64,000 bases of DNA from contig NW_026943176.1 in NCBI RefSeq assembly GCF_024139115.2, positions 266,859 through 330,858 of the forward strand, in the 5' to 3' direction. The position numbers were made by a program, and so were the translations under genes. A model generated the notes under the pieces. It ran no database searches. It was not told the origin of the DNA and saw only the letters and a program-made list of their open reading frames with translations. This stretch comes from Armigeres subalbatus (taxonomy: Eukaryota > Arthropoda > Insecta > Diptera > Culicidae). This document shows positions 10,488-23,300 of the stretch, one piece after another; positions within the stretch are counted from its first letter, which is position 1, and each line of letters opens with the position of its first letter.

Positions 10488-12430
10488 CCCAAGGAAGTCA
10501 TTTGGGTCCGTTAGTCTTCCTACTATATTTCAATGACGTGAATTTTGTACTCGAAGTTTCCCGCCCATCGTATGCTGATGACCTGAAAATGTTCTTGCAA
10601 ATCCAATCAATCGACGATTGCTATTTCCTTCAACGTCAGTTAGAATCCTTTGCCAATTGGTGCAACGTCAACCGTATGATAGTCAATCCGGCAAAATGCT
10701 CGATGATCACTTTTTCTCGGATTAAAAATCCTAACGGGATTCGATTCGACTACACGCTTTTGAATACCAGCATAGAACGTCTGAGTCATGTCAAAGACTC
10801 GGGCGTAATTTTGGATTCCCATCTGACGTACAAAATGCATATTTCATACGTTGTAGGTAAAGCTTCCAAAACCCTGGGCTTTATCTTTCGGATGGCTAAA
10901 GAATTTTCTGACATTTACTGTCTAAAGTCTTTGTATTGCTCACTGGTGCGGTCGATACTGGAGTATTGCTCCTCCGTTTGGAATCCCAATTATACGAACG
11001 GTGCCGAATGAAGTGAGTCCGTGCAACGACGCTTCCTACGATTTGTACTGCCTAGACTACTGTGGAGAGATCCATTACGCCTGCCAAGTTATGGAAGCCG
11101 CTGTGGGCTTATCGATCTGGAGCCGCTAAGAGAACGCCGTAACACCGCTCGAGCTGTACTTGTTGCAGACGTTTTGCAAGGCCGAATAGATTGTAGTGAC
11201 ATTTTGGAACAAATTAATAAAAATGTACAGCCGAGAACACTTCGAAATAACACTATGTTAAGAATGCCATTTCGTCGGACTAACTACAGTATGAACGGTA
11301 GTATTGAAGGATTACAGCGTATATTCAACAGGGTTTCTACAATAGTCGACTTCAACCTGCCTCGTCAGACGCTGCATCAAAGATTCAAAAAAATTTTCAC
11401 ATCGCAATAGATAGCTGTTTTAGTGTTTGTGTCCATTTTTTAAAGTTTTTGACGATATGTATACTTATATTTTTCATCATTAGTACATAAGTAGTAGAGT
11501 GGGGCGTCATGGTCATTTTTTCAAATCAATGGTTTTTCGAATCCATTCTGGGTCCTGAACAACTGTGCAGAATTTAGGACCGATTGGTTGCTTCCTCGCT
11601 TTCCGCATCGCGTTTGAAGTTTGTATGGAAATTAGTATGGGAGAACGTATATTTTTGCATTTCTACTACTAGAGGTTTCAGTTCATCGTAAACCAAGTGA
11701 CACATTACGTTAAAGTATAATCCAAAAGATGCTGAAAAACTTTGCTGAAGAAGGCACGTTGCTGGAACGTCCACGAAAAAAGTTATAACGCTTCGAACAT
11801 TGAGTGTTTAAACCATATGTAAAAATTCATTTATTCTGCCAGCACTGCCGTACTACGTTGACCAATAATTTAACTGAGTGTTATTTCAAAATAACAGATC
11901 TTATAGGGCTTTGGAGCTAATGGGAGCTATCCGGAATCATTTTACAAAGAAAAAAGTCCGGCAAGAAGGAAAATGGGTTTTGCCCTCCGATAACCATAGG
12001 TTGTCTGGTAGTGCTGGCAGTAACATTGATTTCTTACATATGGTTTGAACAATCAATTTTCGAAACGTAATAACATTTTTTGTAGACCTTCCAGCTACGT
12101 ACCTTCTTCGGCAAAGTCTTTCGGCATCTTCCAGACTATATGCTAACGTATTGAGTCACGTGATTGATAATAAATTGAAGCCGCTAAGAGCAAAAATGTG
12201 AAAAAGTACGTTTTCCCATACTAATCTTCATGTAAATTTGAAACGTGATGCGGCATGCGAGGTTGCAACCAATCGAACCCATATTTTGCACAGTTGATTG
12301 GGGTCCTAAAACGATTCAGAAAAAAACCTTGATCTCACTTGATCGGACGATGTTTGCGTTTTTCCATACAACTGCGCCCCACTCTAATAAGTAGTCTGTT
12401 TATGTAGACCTTAATAAAATAATAATAAAC
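10488..12430 (+). pseudogene. non-LTR retrotransposon (Jockey-like) reverse transcriptase, 5'-truncated
   Basis: The reading frame from about 10,488 to 11,410 encodes the second half of a LINE reverse transcriptase: PQGSHLGPL, then the catalytic YADD, then WCNVNRM and KCSMITFSR, then the thumb region GVILDSHLTYKMH and SLVRSILEYCSSVW. The same frame continues to the C-terminus (QRRFLRF onward) except for one TGA at 11,009-11,011. The endonuclease and ORF1 are missing, as in ordinary 5' truncation. The 3' UTR is split by an 892-bp foldback (11,495-12,386) and ends in AATAAAATAATAATAAACAC near 12,430. Assignment to the Jockey group rests on motif spacing only. Confidence 0.8.
11495..12386. mobile_element. 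long-arm foldback element, TIR TAGAGTGGGGCG, 8-bp target duplication
   Basis: The two ends are reverse complements over roughly 430 bp each with scattered mismatches, starting TAGAGTGGGGCG. A perfect 8-bp duplication ATAAGTAG flanks it (11,487-11,494 and 12,387-12,394). It sits in the 3' UTR of the LINE. The 8-bp duplication suggests a hAT-type transposase source. It has no coding capacity. Confidence 0.88.
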
Positions 12431-13985
12431 ACTGGGCACAAGCAAATGAAGAATCGAGGAATTTTGGAGCGCGAAAGCATAGCATTACGGTGTACTTCGT
12501 AGATTGGATACTAGTGATAGTCATGTTTTTCTTTTGAAATCCTTATTCAGATTGCTATCAAAAATCAAGGTGGGTGTGGTCCTTGATTTCAATCTAGGAT
12601 AAAAATCACAAAAGCATGAGGATTACTACTCCTGGCCACGCCCATCTTCATCGTAACTTGGAAGAGGAAGGAAGTGTTGATGTAGTACTTACTTAACGAG
12701 AGGTCCCCGACTCAGCGACACCCTCATAAGTACCACGGAGTTGGATATTTGGGAAGGTATTCGTTGGGTCAGGATTTGCCTGTAGCTGACAATGTGACCG
12801 TGGTAAATCTTACACCGTAACACACCACGCAAAGGTGTCTACCCAGCGTTACGGGGCCGAGGATTTTTGGATTGCGAAAAGGCAGAAACGTTTTTACCCG
12901 AAAAAATATCTAACCAATGATATTTTACTTTCCCATCAAAAATGTTTATTAACTCAAACGATTCTTTAATTCATTTAGGGTCAACTTTCACAAAGAGCTC
13001 ATATTTTTTGACGCCTCTAATTATTTTTAAAATTTAAAACAATAAATCAAACAAGTGCTAATCTTTAAACTTGGCCTCACATTCGTACTATTTTAAACCA
13101 GCACAAGGCCAATCCTTCAGGCAGGTTTACACCTGTCGCACTTTTTTACTTTTTGTTTATGAAATTAAAAAAAAATAGGTTCTTAAAAAAGTTAATCTCA
13201 AAAGAGTCAAAAAATTGACTGAGACTTCAAAACGAGATACAATTTTTGACGAGAAAGTTCAATTGAGCTATGACAGTACAAAGGACTGGATTGCAAATAG
13301 TTGGAATAAGCAGCCTGGTACACTGGGAGTCACCATGGAGAAGCATTGGATGAGGCAGAAGTCGGAAAGATGAGGCGTCTCTATATCGCTCAATCGAGTG
13401 GAAAGAGTTGATAACAACCAGCATAATTACATACTATAATCAGCATGCTTAAGTTCAGTTCCGGCGGCCCCATGTGCGAATTTCAATGCGTTCAATCTGG
13501 TCACTCACACGAACACCCAGACCTTAATAGTCAAATTATCGTTCCCCAAATTGTAATAATGAACCACAATATTAGTGACCTCATGGGAACCACTCTCAAA
13601 AATATTGGAAACAAAGAATAACTTTTAAACACAATTCAGCGTCCCGGCAATCCAGAATTACAATATGATCAATCTGTCAGGTCAACGGACGGTCTATTAA
13701 ATATCGTGTGGACATCAAGCAACATTTATACGATAACTAAAATATGTTAGAATCCCAAAGTATTGCTTACTATTCACTCATATAAAAAACAACATTAACA
13801 TTTTGAATTTTCGAGAGAGTGTTAATATAAATCTGCGATTTTCCCGACAACATTTTAAGGAACCGCGGCTGGAAGTGCAAATACGCGAAATTCGTGAAAA
13901 ATGCGAAATCCGCGACTGTTGTAACAGCCCTGCACTTGTATAAAGCAGGCACTTTAGTCACGTATATTCTGGCCTGGCATAGCAT
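12431..13985. other. no gene recognised; possible repeat debris
   Basis: At 12,630-12,850 there is a CCTGGCCACGCCC...GGAAGAGGAAGGAA stretch with a weak echo at 62,290-62,420, probably an old shared repeat. The rest is AT-rich. The short open frames have no family features. Confidence 0.4.
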
Positions 13986-13987
13986 AT

Positions 13988-14911
13988 GGTCACGTCTAAT
14001 CTGGCTTCACCCCAAAACAGAAAAAAAAATCTTGTTTCGAAGCACGCCTTGATTGAGGAAATAAATAGGGACCCATGCATTTGCCCGGAATAAGGCAATT
14101 AAGTCGATGATTCGTTCTTTTAAAACGCGCATGCACTGAATAGGGTAAATGAGTATTTTTTGTGTGCTATGCACGCGTTCGTCCAAAATAAGACACAAGA
14201 ATATGAGTCAATAGGGTAAAGAATGTATTTTGGCTCTTATTTTGAACCACCAAGAAGAATTTGCACTGCAGTGGTTCAACATATGAGCCGTCGAACTGGT
14301 GGTCCAAAATACCTTCCTTACCGTAAATCCTTCTTGAAGGCACGAAGGCATCCTTCCTTTGAAATATGAGACAGCAGCCCAGGAGAATCCACATAAAGGT
14401 TACTATTAGAATTTTCCGGGAATATGGTGAATCATAATTGAACGCTTCTAGAAAAGCACACATTTGCTCAAACTTACTTTTACAGCATGCGTTTAGTGTC
14501 TCATTGCTGATTCTACATTTGTTTCTGCAAAGTTGCAAAGTCATTCGAAGAACGGCGTGAATATAATAAGGTCCATTTTCTTCAATGATTGATTTGGCCT
14601 TATAACGGGTGGAAACTAAAAAATTGGAATGACTTTAATACTTTTCTATAAGAATAATAATGCTTTCACAAAATTAATTATGACATGATGAATCCTTTGA
14701 ATTGTCGACACACACTTTCACTCCAACGTTGCTTACAACATGCCGTCGAAACAGGAAGTATTGCAGCGCACATTTTATCAAGCGAACCAAGATCATGAGA
14801 AAAGAACGCGGTCGAACATTTTAGGCGTGAAAATGTTAAGAATACCTCAGTTAACATAGCATTTTTGGTCAACTAAGCTCCATTGTATGCAAAGGTGATT
14901 GTAAGGCCAAA
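13988..14911 (+). repeat. interspersed repeat, copy 2 of 2
   Basis: This is the partner of 1,098-2,412, in the same orientation and with the same ends. It lacks the 391-bp MITE and some internal sequence of copy 1, and has its own extra sequence at about 14,215-14,350. Confidence 0.7.
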
Positions 14912-15006
14912 GTCATGAAGCAACTCATAAGCAGGATCAGAAGCAGCATTCCGAAAATTGATTTGGCTGAGCCGTCCAGCGGTCATGTCATACCAACAAG
15001 ACTAAG

Positions 15007-15149
15007 CTGCCGTAATCTGAAAAAGTGACATATGCGCCATTTTACAACATGCATGTTTTTCATTTTTCTGTTAAAGAGTTCGATGAGTACTACTCGTTAA
15101 CACCATTTTTGGAAAATGGTTAATACGTCACATTTTCAGATTACGGCAG
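15007..15149. mobile_element. hairpin MITE, TIR CTGCCGTAATCTGAAAAAGT
   Basis: The left end CTGCCGTAATCTGAAAAAGT is matched by ACATTTTCAGATTACGGCAG at the right end. AAG flanks both sides and is a possible 3-bp target duplication. The interior is AT-rich and non-coding. From 15,150 to 15,600 I see no further feature. Confidence 0.75.
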
Positions 15150-15599
15150 AAGGTGTCTGATGTCTGATGTCTGAAACTCGATTATGCATTTGCACTACAT
15201 GTGATAGATTTAGTTCGAAAAAAGTATTGATCCCACGAAACCAGTAAGCTAGACAGGTATTTTCCCTACTATGCTACGAAGGACCTCCGTCGTCCTCCGC
15301 AACTTAGCGAGTACTGGTGAAACTAAATTCCCAGCACCGGGCACGTAGCCGAACTCTCGCAATACATTTTCAGAACTAACTCTCTCATATGTATGTTTGT
15401 ACAAACGCCAACCAAGTAGGATGAGTATTTAGTATTGTCTGGCTCCTACACACCTGCTTCATCAGCAACGGCGCTCAATAAAGTAGGGTTGTGTGAGGTT
15501 GTGCCAGTTGGTTGTCAGATCCCAACCCGACCACATAAGCGAAGAGAGATCGCTACTCGAGTTCAGTACATTCAAAGTTAATTGCCTTTAATTTGCTTA

Positions 15600-18250
15600 A
15601 TACCCGGAACATAGGTCCTCAGCACCCGTCCCTCAAATATTCCCAGTGCTTGCAAGTCCTCCTCGAGTAAGGTCCAAGCCCCATTTTCCGTAGAGGATCA
15701 TCGCTCTCATGAGCGTTTTTGAACATTTGGTGCGGTTGTGAATCGTAGTTTTTTCTCGAGCCCGTAGTAGTCCCGACTTTCACAGATGATGCGCTTTCGT
15801 GTTTTAAGACTAACATATATAGTAAGCAAGGATCCAATATAGACAAATTCATCGACTTCGTTTGTCAATCTCTCGTAACACTGTTTTCCAGGCGGGCCCT
15901 GTCGCGTTCGATTCCGCTCTACTATCATGTACTTTGTCTTCGATGCATTCACCACCAATGCTATTTTTTTGTTTCACGTTTAAGGCGGGTGTACAGTTCT
16001 TCCACCTTTGCAAATGTCCGGTCGACAATGTGTCCATGTTATCCGCGAAACAAATAAATTGACTGGATCTGAACAACAGGTACGAAAGTCCGTCACCTTG
16101 TCTTAGTCCCCGGCGCAATTCGAACGAACTGGAGTGTTCGCCATTTTTAAACTCGTTCAGCTATGAAAGCTGTTTCGATTCCGAGCGCTTTTTAAAGTAG
16201 ATGAGAGGACTATTATAATATAAAAACTTTCGTAAGGACGTGGCCAAGTGTACAGAGAAAATCGGGTTTACATTATTGAAGTTTGTGTCAAACGCATTGA
16301 TAATAATGGATATGCTTATCTCTGCAACTCCATCTACGATTTGTGCGAATGTTCAATGCTATGCTATGCAATGCTATTTGCCGTACAGTAACGATCAGGT
16401 GCGTTGTCGAGCGGCCATCAGCTTCCCACGAACTCATTCACTATTGGTGACAAACGATGGAATATGATCTGGTATATCACTTTGTAGGCGGCATTAAGGA
16501 TGGTGATCGCTGGAAAGTTTTCACACTCCTGCTTGCCGCCTTTCTTGTAGATGGGGCATATAACCCTTTTTTCCACTCCTCCGGTAGCTGTTGACTTTCA
16601 CAGCGCCATTTAAGTGTTCCTCATAGCGCTGCTTCCAGCCTTTGATCACCTCACGTTCATCCGTCAAGATGCTCCCATCCTTATCCCGGAACATCTCGGC
16701 TCGCAGAAAGAAGCCTTTGTGGGATGCGTTGAGCTTCTTGTTTGTTGAGAACGGCACAGCTGTTCCATCTCTTCGCACTCCGCTTCTTCCACGCGGCGTT
16801 TCTTCTCCTGAAAAAGGCGGGTCTGCTATCTCCGCTTCCGTCTATAACGTTCCACGTTCTGCCAGGTATCGCCCGCGCTGTTTCCTTCTCCCCCAGAATC
16901 TGTCTGCACTCTCCGCGAACAAATCGTTCCGTCGACTTCGTCCCATATGCCCGACGTTGTTCTCCGCTGCGTCGTTAATGGTTGATTTGACTGTATTTCA
17001 GCAGTCTTCAAGAGGGTCCCCATCCAGCTCACCCTCTTCCGGCAACGCTGCCTCGAGATGCTGTGCGTATGCAGTGGCGACATCAGGTTGGTTCAGTCGC
17101 TCTAGGTCGTACCGCGGTGGTGCCGAACATTGTTGATGACGGATAGTTTTGGGCGCAGTTTACCAATCACGGATGTCGATGTTAGCGCCACGATATGTCC
17201 TGACGTCGATAACGTCGGAAAAAGTGCCGTCCATCAATCAGAACGTGATCAATTTGTGATTCTGTCGGCAGTGGTGATCTCCAGGTGTACCGATACGGGA
17301 GGCTGTGTTGGAAGTAGATGCTGCGAATGGCCATATTCTTGGAGGCGGCGAAATCAATTAGTCGTAGGCCGTTTTCGTTCGTCAGCTGTTGAGCGCTGAA
17401 CTTCCCAATAGTCGGTCTAAACTCCTCCTCTTGGCCAATCTGAGCGTTCAAATCTCCTATGATGTTTTTGACATCGTGGCTCGGTCAGTTGTCGTACTCA
17501 CGTTCTTATCATCAATAGTGCTTCCGTAGTGTGAGCTATGGACGTTGATTATGGTGAAGTTAAAGAACCGGCCTTTGATCCTCAACCTGTACATTCTTTC
17601 ATTGATCAACCACCACCCGATCACGCGCCTTTCCTTATCGCCCATCACTATGAAAGCTCTTCCCAGCTCGTGTGTGTTGCCGCAGCTCTGGTAGATGGTA
17701 TGATTACATCTAAACCAGGGTTTGCAGAAATCGCTCTCAATAGATAACGAACAACGATAAAAGAGAAGCAAAAACTGTTCTGAATCATAACAAGCCATGA
17801 TAACAAATTTATCAAACTTGTATACAAGTGCGAAAAAACAGAATCGGATAGGCAGCCCCCACAGAAAAATGGTGATTCTCACTTTGTTTTTGCTCCTTTC
17901 GTGTTGGTTACTGCACAGCTGTGTACAACAAGTTGAAATGCATCATCAGAGCCAGTGCACCCCACATTTGGAGCTGCCTAAAAGAAATGTATCATGGGGT
18001 ATAACATCCCGAATCAGGACAGCTTGCGAAAAAAGTTTCTCGCGGTATGCTACATATCGTATATGTATACAGAGATAAGTGAGAGACTTGCTCTTTCTTT
18101 TTAGGATTCAATCCCTGCTCTAAACGTTCGAGCCATTGATCCCTTCCAACAAACCTCCTGCAGCGCTACGATACCGAATCCACGGTCCTTATACCTGACA
18201 CGGGGAATACCCGAGATTACTATTGTCGCTCCCGTTCGCTTGACCAGCAT
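15600..18250 (-). pseudogene. RTE-type non-LTR retrotransposon, decayed
   Basis: Read on the minus strand, an AP-type endonuclease comes first. LQEVCWKGS (about 18,150) lies near the N-terminus. GDLNAQIG, NGLRLIDFA and the catalytic YTWRSP-ESQIDHVLID follow at 17,450-17,180. Then come a linker (DEREVIKGWKQRYEEHLNG, about 16,640), AITILNAAYKV (about 16,500), RRGLRQGDGLS (about 16,115), CFADNMD where a catalytic FADD would be expected, and INASKTKYM-like and DEFVYIGSLLT motifs (15,950-15,830). Frameshifts separate most blocks, so it is inactive. Motif order and the DEFVYIGS block fit the RTE clade. The 5' limit is uncertain because the 18.24-kb repeat begins there. Confidence 0.8.
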
Positions 18251-18408
18251 CTAGTTTGCACGAGCCTAGCAGTCAAGGTACCGGGGTACGATAAGTGTCA
18301 AACCGATGTACATAGGTGGTGATACCAAACATGCTGGACAACAAACGGCCAAGTTATAGCCTATTCAGATTACGTCATTAATAATATCATAAATATCATG
18401 AAGAACAA

Positions 18409-18729
18409 CCCGGGCAGAAGCTATGAACAGAATAACAAAACATGATATGGACTTGATTGATATAAGAGATAAAAGAACAGGCCACAATATCAAAATTTTG
18501 CACCGAAATATCATTTAAATATCAAGATATGCTATGGATAAGAACAAACTAATGGCACTTGATATCGATCACTTATTACAAATAACATATCTTGATATCC
18601 TCATGATATTTTAGTGCAAAATATTGATATTGTCGCCTGATCTTTTATCTCTTATATCAATCATGTCCATATCTCATTTTGCTATCTTATCAACAATTGA
18701 TATTATTGAGCTATTTTCCTCTACTCGGG
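18409..18729. mobile_element. foldback MITE nested in a larger palindrome
   Basis: It begins CCGGGCAGAAGC and ends TCTACTCGGG. The inner arms match over GATATGGACTTGATTGATAT and its complement. Around it, CTATTCAGATTACG (18,361) and CGTAATCTGAATAG (about 18,805) form an older palindrome. The paralogous copy at about 56,340-56,350 reads AACAACAACCTTATGCC with no insert, while here AAC precedes and AACCTTAT follows the element. Confidence 0.75.
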
Positions 18730-19613
18730 AACCTTATACCAATTCCCATTTTTTTTCTCCATTTCAACACGATATTTATTACGATAAATGGCGTAATCTG
18801 AATAGGCTAATAAGCTTTTTGAAGCATATATTTTGGCAGAAATAATTTCAATTGTTACAGCGCCATTACTTATGTCTTCACTGTAAATACCTTCGAAAAA
18901 TGCTTCGGATATTCTTTTGAAATTCCTTGGGATTATTAAGGAACTCATTCAGAAGTTTGTTGAGGAAAACTTAAGAAAACATCTGAATGAGTTGTTCCGG
19001 ATATTCCTACGAAAAATGTTTTAGAGATTCTTTCCAGATATTTCTTTGGAAATGCCTCCAGTAACTTCCTACTTTTGAAAACATCATATAAAAAAGATTT
19101 AGAAAAATCGGAAACTCCTTCGGACATTCCTAGAGAATTTCTTGTAGCAAATCTTCCACAAATTTCTTTGGAATGTCCATAAAAATTGCCTCGAAAATTG
19201 CTTCGGGAATTTTAGCAATTCGTTCGATAAAACCTTTAGAAATTCATTTGAAAAATCCATTCGGTATTCATTCGAAAATTCCTTTAGCAAAAATCCTTCA
19301 CAAATCCCTTTACACTTTCTTTTCCAAAATCCCTTCAGGTTCCCTTCCGGGAATTTCTTAAAGAAACCATACGGAAATTTATTTCGAAATTCATCCGGGT
19401 AGTTATCTTGCAAATTCCTCCAGAAATAATTTGGATAATTGCGCTAATCATTCTTATGGACACTCTCTTAGTGATTTCTTCGAAAAATCCTCCGAAAATT
19501 ACTTGATGGATCCAGAAATACCTTCGAAAGTTCCTCGAGAAATTGCTTTGAAAAATCCTTAGTTATTTTGTATTTTTAATACATTCCTGAAGAATTTCCG
19601 AGGGAATACTCAA

Positions 19614-20005
19614 CAGTGTTGGTAAAAACTCAAAATCTCAAAACTCATGGATGATTCAAATCAAGCGTGAGTTGAAACGCACCCAACTCAGCACCTAAAA
19701 ACTCATGGATGAGTTGAATCATCCATTTGGATCATCGTAGGTTTTCTTTTGTTCTCCTCCGTTAAAAACAATGAATTGACGTTTGTCGCATAACATATTT
19801 GACACTCTTTTATGTATAGCCAATAAATTGCCCCAAATTGATTTCAAATGCGTTTTAAACCAAAATGATTTTTTGGCAAATGAGTGAAATGATGCGTTTT
19901 AGCATGAAAAATTCAAGCGTGATACATTCCTTTAAAATCGCAGACGATTTCGATCACACGAGAGCGCTCGTTGATTGAGATTTATGAGTAATTTTACCAA
20001 CACTG
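19614..20005. mobile_element. hAT-like MITE, TIR CAGTGTTGGTAAAA
   Basis: It is 392 bp, with CAGTGTTGGTAAAA at the left and TTTTACCAACACTG at the right. A perfect 8-bp duplication ATACTCAA flanks it (19,606-19,613 and 20,006-20,013). The paralogous repeat copy at about 59,970 has the uninterrupted GAATTCTCAAAAG. The interior repeats ACTCATGGATGA and is non-coding. Confidence 0.88.
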
Positions 20006-20330
20006 ATACTCAAAAGAATTTACCAAGTAATCCCGAATTGATTTCCCGAATAAATTCAAAAATTTCTTAAAAAAAAACCTTTGGAAATTCTCCAGGAATT
20101 CCTTTGAAGTTAGCAAAAAGTTTTTTTTGTAAGACGAAACAACGATCCCTAAATGCTCAATACATTTTCAATTGGTTTGAATGGTATGTTTATTCCAATA
20201 TTGTTATGCATCATTTTCATTTTTTAGGATAATTTCACTCATGATAACCTGGTATTGAAATTTCCCTGATTATGTCAAGAATTCCCTGATAATTTTACAG
20301 GTAGTAGATACCCTGTTTGATTGAACTTCT

Positions 20331-23300
20331 CGTACAAAAGGCTTAAGTATATGATAAGACACTCGCAATATATCTATTGTGCCGTTTATATGATCTTGAT
20401 CTCCATAGCTGCTTATCAATGATTTATCAGTCCCTGAAATTATCACTCGACCGACAAAACCTGGGACATACTAAAATAAACGAAAACGATTCCATTGTAG
20501 TGCAATTCAAATAATGCTGTTACTTATCGCATCATCGTACATATATAGCGGTAACGAGCAAAAATTCAAAACAACAAAGAACCTAACGGTTTATGCTATC
20601 TCTTACAAAGATTGTTTGTTCCCCAGACTGAAAACAAAACGCAAAAAACGTTCAAGGTCATCCTTCGAACAACATTGTTTACACTAACTGCTGTGCGGTG
20701 TAACATTTCATCAACAGCGTCAGCTGATTCGTTTATCATTTGACGAAATCCAGAATCCACGTAGCACCGTTACTATTATTTCAGGTTTGCTCCACTTTGT
20801 TGGAAAACGACAAAAGCTGCCAACGCTGAAAATAATTATGATCGTCAACGTCGTCGTCGTGACCCATCCGTAATGGCGATGGCGGCGACGGCAACAGCGA
20901 CACATACCTAGCATGAAGCGAAGGAAAATGGTAGCCGAGCACCGCACTCAAACAGGGCCACGGCGAGACGGCGACGATAGCAACAGCAAACAGTACCAGG
21001 AGAAAAAGTAATAATAAAAGAAGCACCACCAAACGAGAAGTAAAGTGGCTCTATCTCCCCCATTTTCTGCTGCATTCAAACATTGCGTATTCGACACCGG
21101 AGCGACCCGCGACCATTCGTTAGTCGTTGGACTATCTCTACCTCTGCCGTTTTCGGTTGGCTGATTCTGATGACCAAACTACCCAGCAAGCAACATGATC
21201 GGTGTGTCTGGTTCTGGGGCTGTGTTTGTTGATGTTCGCAGGGCTGATTTAGTGCCACTGCAAGTGATTTTTTTTTCGTTCAGTCGCAGATTAAGGAATC
21301 TGATTGGCAACTAGATAATAGTTTTATCTATTAACAATTTGCAACAATTAACAATTAGAAATTTGCAGGCATATAGAAAAACTTTGAAATGATAACAGTG
21401 GAAGTTGCAAAGCAGGGCAACTTCCAGTTAGATCATATTAGAAGAAGAAGACAATCAGACAATGCTTCTCTTTGTTTTCGTTTTTGCTACACTCGAGCTA
21501 CACTTTTGCACCGAAAATGTTCGTTTATGATTTTCGTGCTACACCAGTGTAGCATTTTTCTTGCACTGAAACAAGCAAATTACACAGAGTTGCACAATAT
21601 CAACAGCGTAGGCTGATATGCGACTTCCTTCATTTATCACATATCAGTAGTTGAAATTAGCTATCAACTCTGCACTGATATTTCACTCTGCTCTGTCAGT
21701 CACACATAATGACTGATAGTGCACCAATCTCTATCACTGACATAGCAGACCCACTTGGCAATTAAATAAACTATCAAGGAGGAATCAGTCCGCCGGAAAG
21801 AGTCTAATTAGCTTCAAGCTGCCGAATATCTTTTTGATATCCCAGCAAATGAGAATGTTTGAAGTAACCAAATTTAGACAAAAAAATGTGATGTGTAAGC
21901 AGTAAGTGGCAAGTACATTGAACAAAACATATATGACGAATACGAATTCGTCTACAATCTAATTCAAGGATTACCAATTATTTTGCTATAATCTGAAGTA
22001 GAACCAGGCCGCAGACGGAAATATTTGGCATCATCAAATGGAACTAATATTTTACATATTTTTATGAAACATCCCAAAATTTGAGATGTAACACGTAACT
22101 CCACGCACTGCACTGTCCGCATCAGTCTCTCATGCTAAGGTTATGAACCATTTCACCGATTCTAGTTAAAATTTCACAGTTCAATTATTACACTCGTTAA
22201 AATGGTTCGCAGCTGAGAATTTTGAACATGGATGATAATGGTTTTATTAGTTTCAAACGAGCTGTACGATAAATAAAAATATCGATGAATGATGCATTTC
22301 CCCCATAGCGAACTTCTAATTTAATTTTTGCCTTCATCAGTTTTATGGTAATAGAAGTTTACCATTTCATCACAGACATATATAGACAAGCTTCCATTTT
22401 CTGATCTCTGTCAGTGACAGCCGCTTGTTTCAATATCAGTGTGAACTGATAGAGCATTGCATTGATCGCTGATTGCTAGGATAAAAAATGACTGTGCTGC
22501 TAACAGTGCTATCGATATCACCCAAATTTCTGTAGTGATGGTGATATTAAGCAACTCTGCAAGCAATGTAGCACCAGAAAAAAATCAGAGTGTGCCGTGC
22601 AGTGTAGTTTGTTGTCAAGTTTATCTCGTTGTTATTGTTTTCTTTTTATGGTATCCATCGGGTATCCATAACAAACAAACCCAACTGCACTCAAAACGTT
22701 CGTTTTTGCCGTGCAAAATGCTGCACTAAACCGTGTTGCTACATCCCATAAACGAAAACGACATAATAACCAATGATTAGAACTTTAAACTAATCGTAAA
22801 CAAAACTTTGATTCGACAATAATTTCGACAGAATTATGAGAACATGACTCGTTCCGCTACGCTACATGATCGTCGTGGTAGTTTGCCTAAACGTCTCAGA
22901 ATCAGTGAGAAGGCTTTGTTTACCTTTATCTTATAGGTAAGCCGTAATAACGGGTTACGCGAGAATGGACAACTTCTGTTACCAAATTATTGCACGCTAC
23001 CAGCCCTGCGTTTGTGTACTCACTGATTGCTGTTCGAAAAGCATCAAGAAGACTGCATCGCTGGCCGCCAAGACGTTGGATTGAAAATACGGAAAATACT
23101 ACTCCAGCTACCGTTTCGCGCATTCACAAACACACCGTTGTTTACAAAATGGAAACCGTTCGCACCAACACTACCCAATCCTCTCTTTCTGACAGCTACG
23201 AAAACCGTTTCGCTGTTCCCTTTCACACGGCATTCTTCTAGTTCTTCTGTCAGTTTTCTGCACTGACCACACGCACACACACGCACCTGCAACCAAATCT

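Larger units (their letters stand above)
18236..20330 (+). repeat. about 2-kb interspersed repeat, copy A
   Basis: This aligns with 56,211-60,480 in the same orientation. Shared blocks are 'ataagtgtcaaa', 'cggccaagttatag-ctattcagatta', 'aaaatgcttcggatatt', 'ctaatcatt-ctatggacatt', 'aatttccgagggaat', and 'atttcactcatgat-acc-ggta' followed by 'ttgaaatttccctgattatgtca'. Copy A holds two insertions absent from copy B (18,409-18,729 and 19,614-20,005), and copy B holds others. The middle is a degenerate short-period TTCC/GGAA repeat. Confidence 0.75.
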
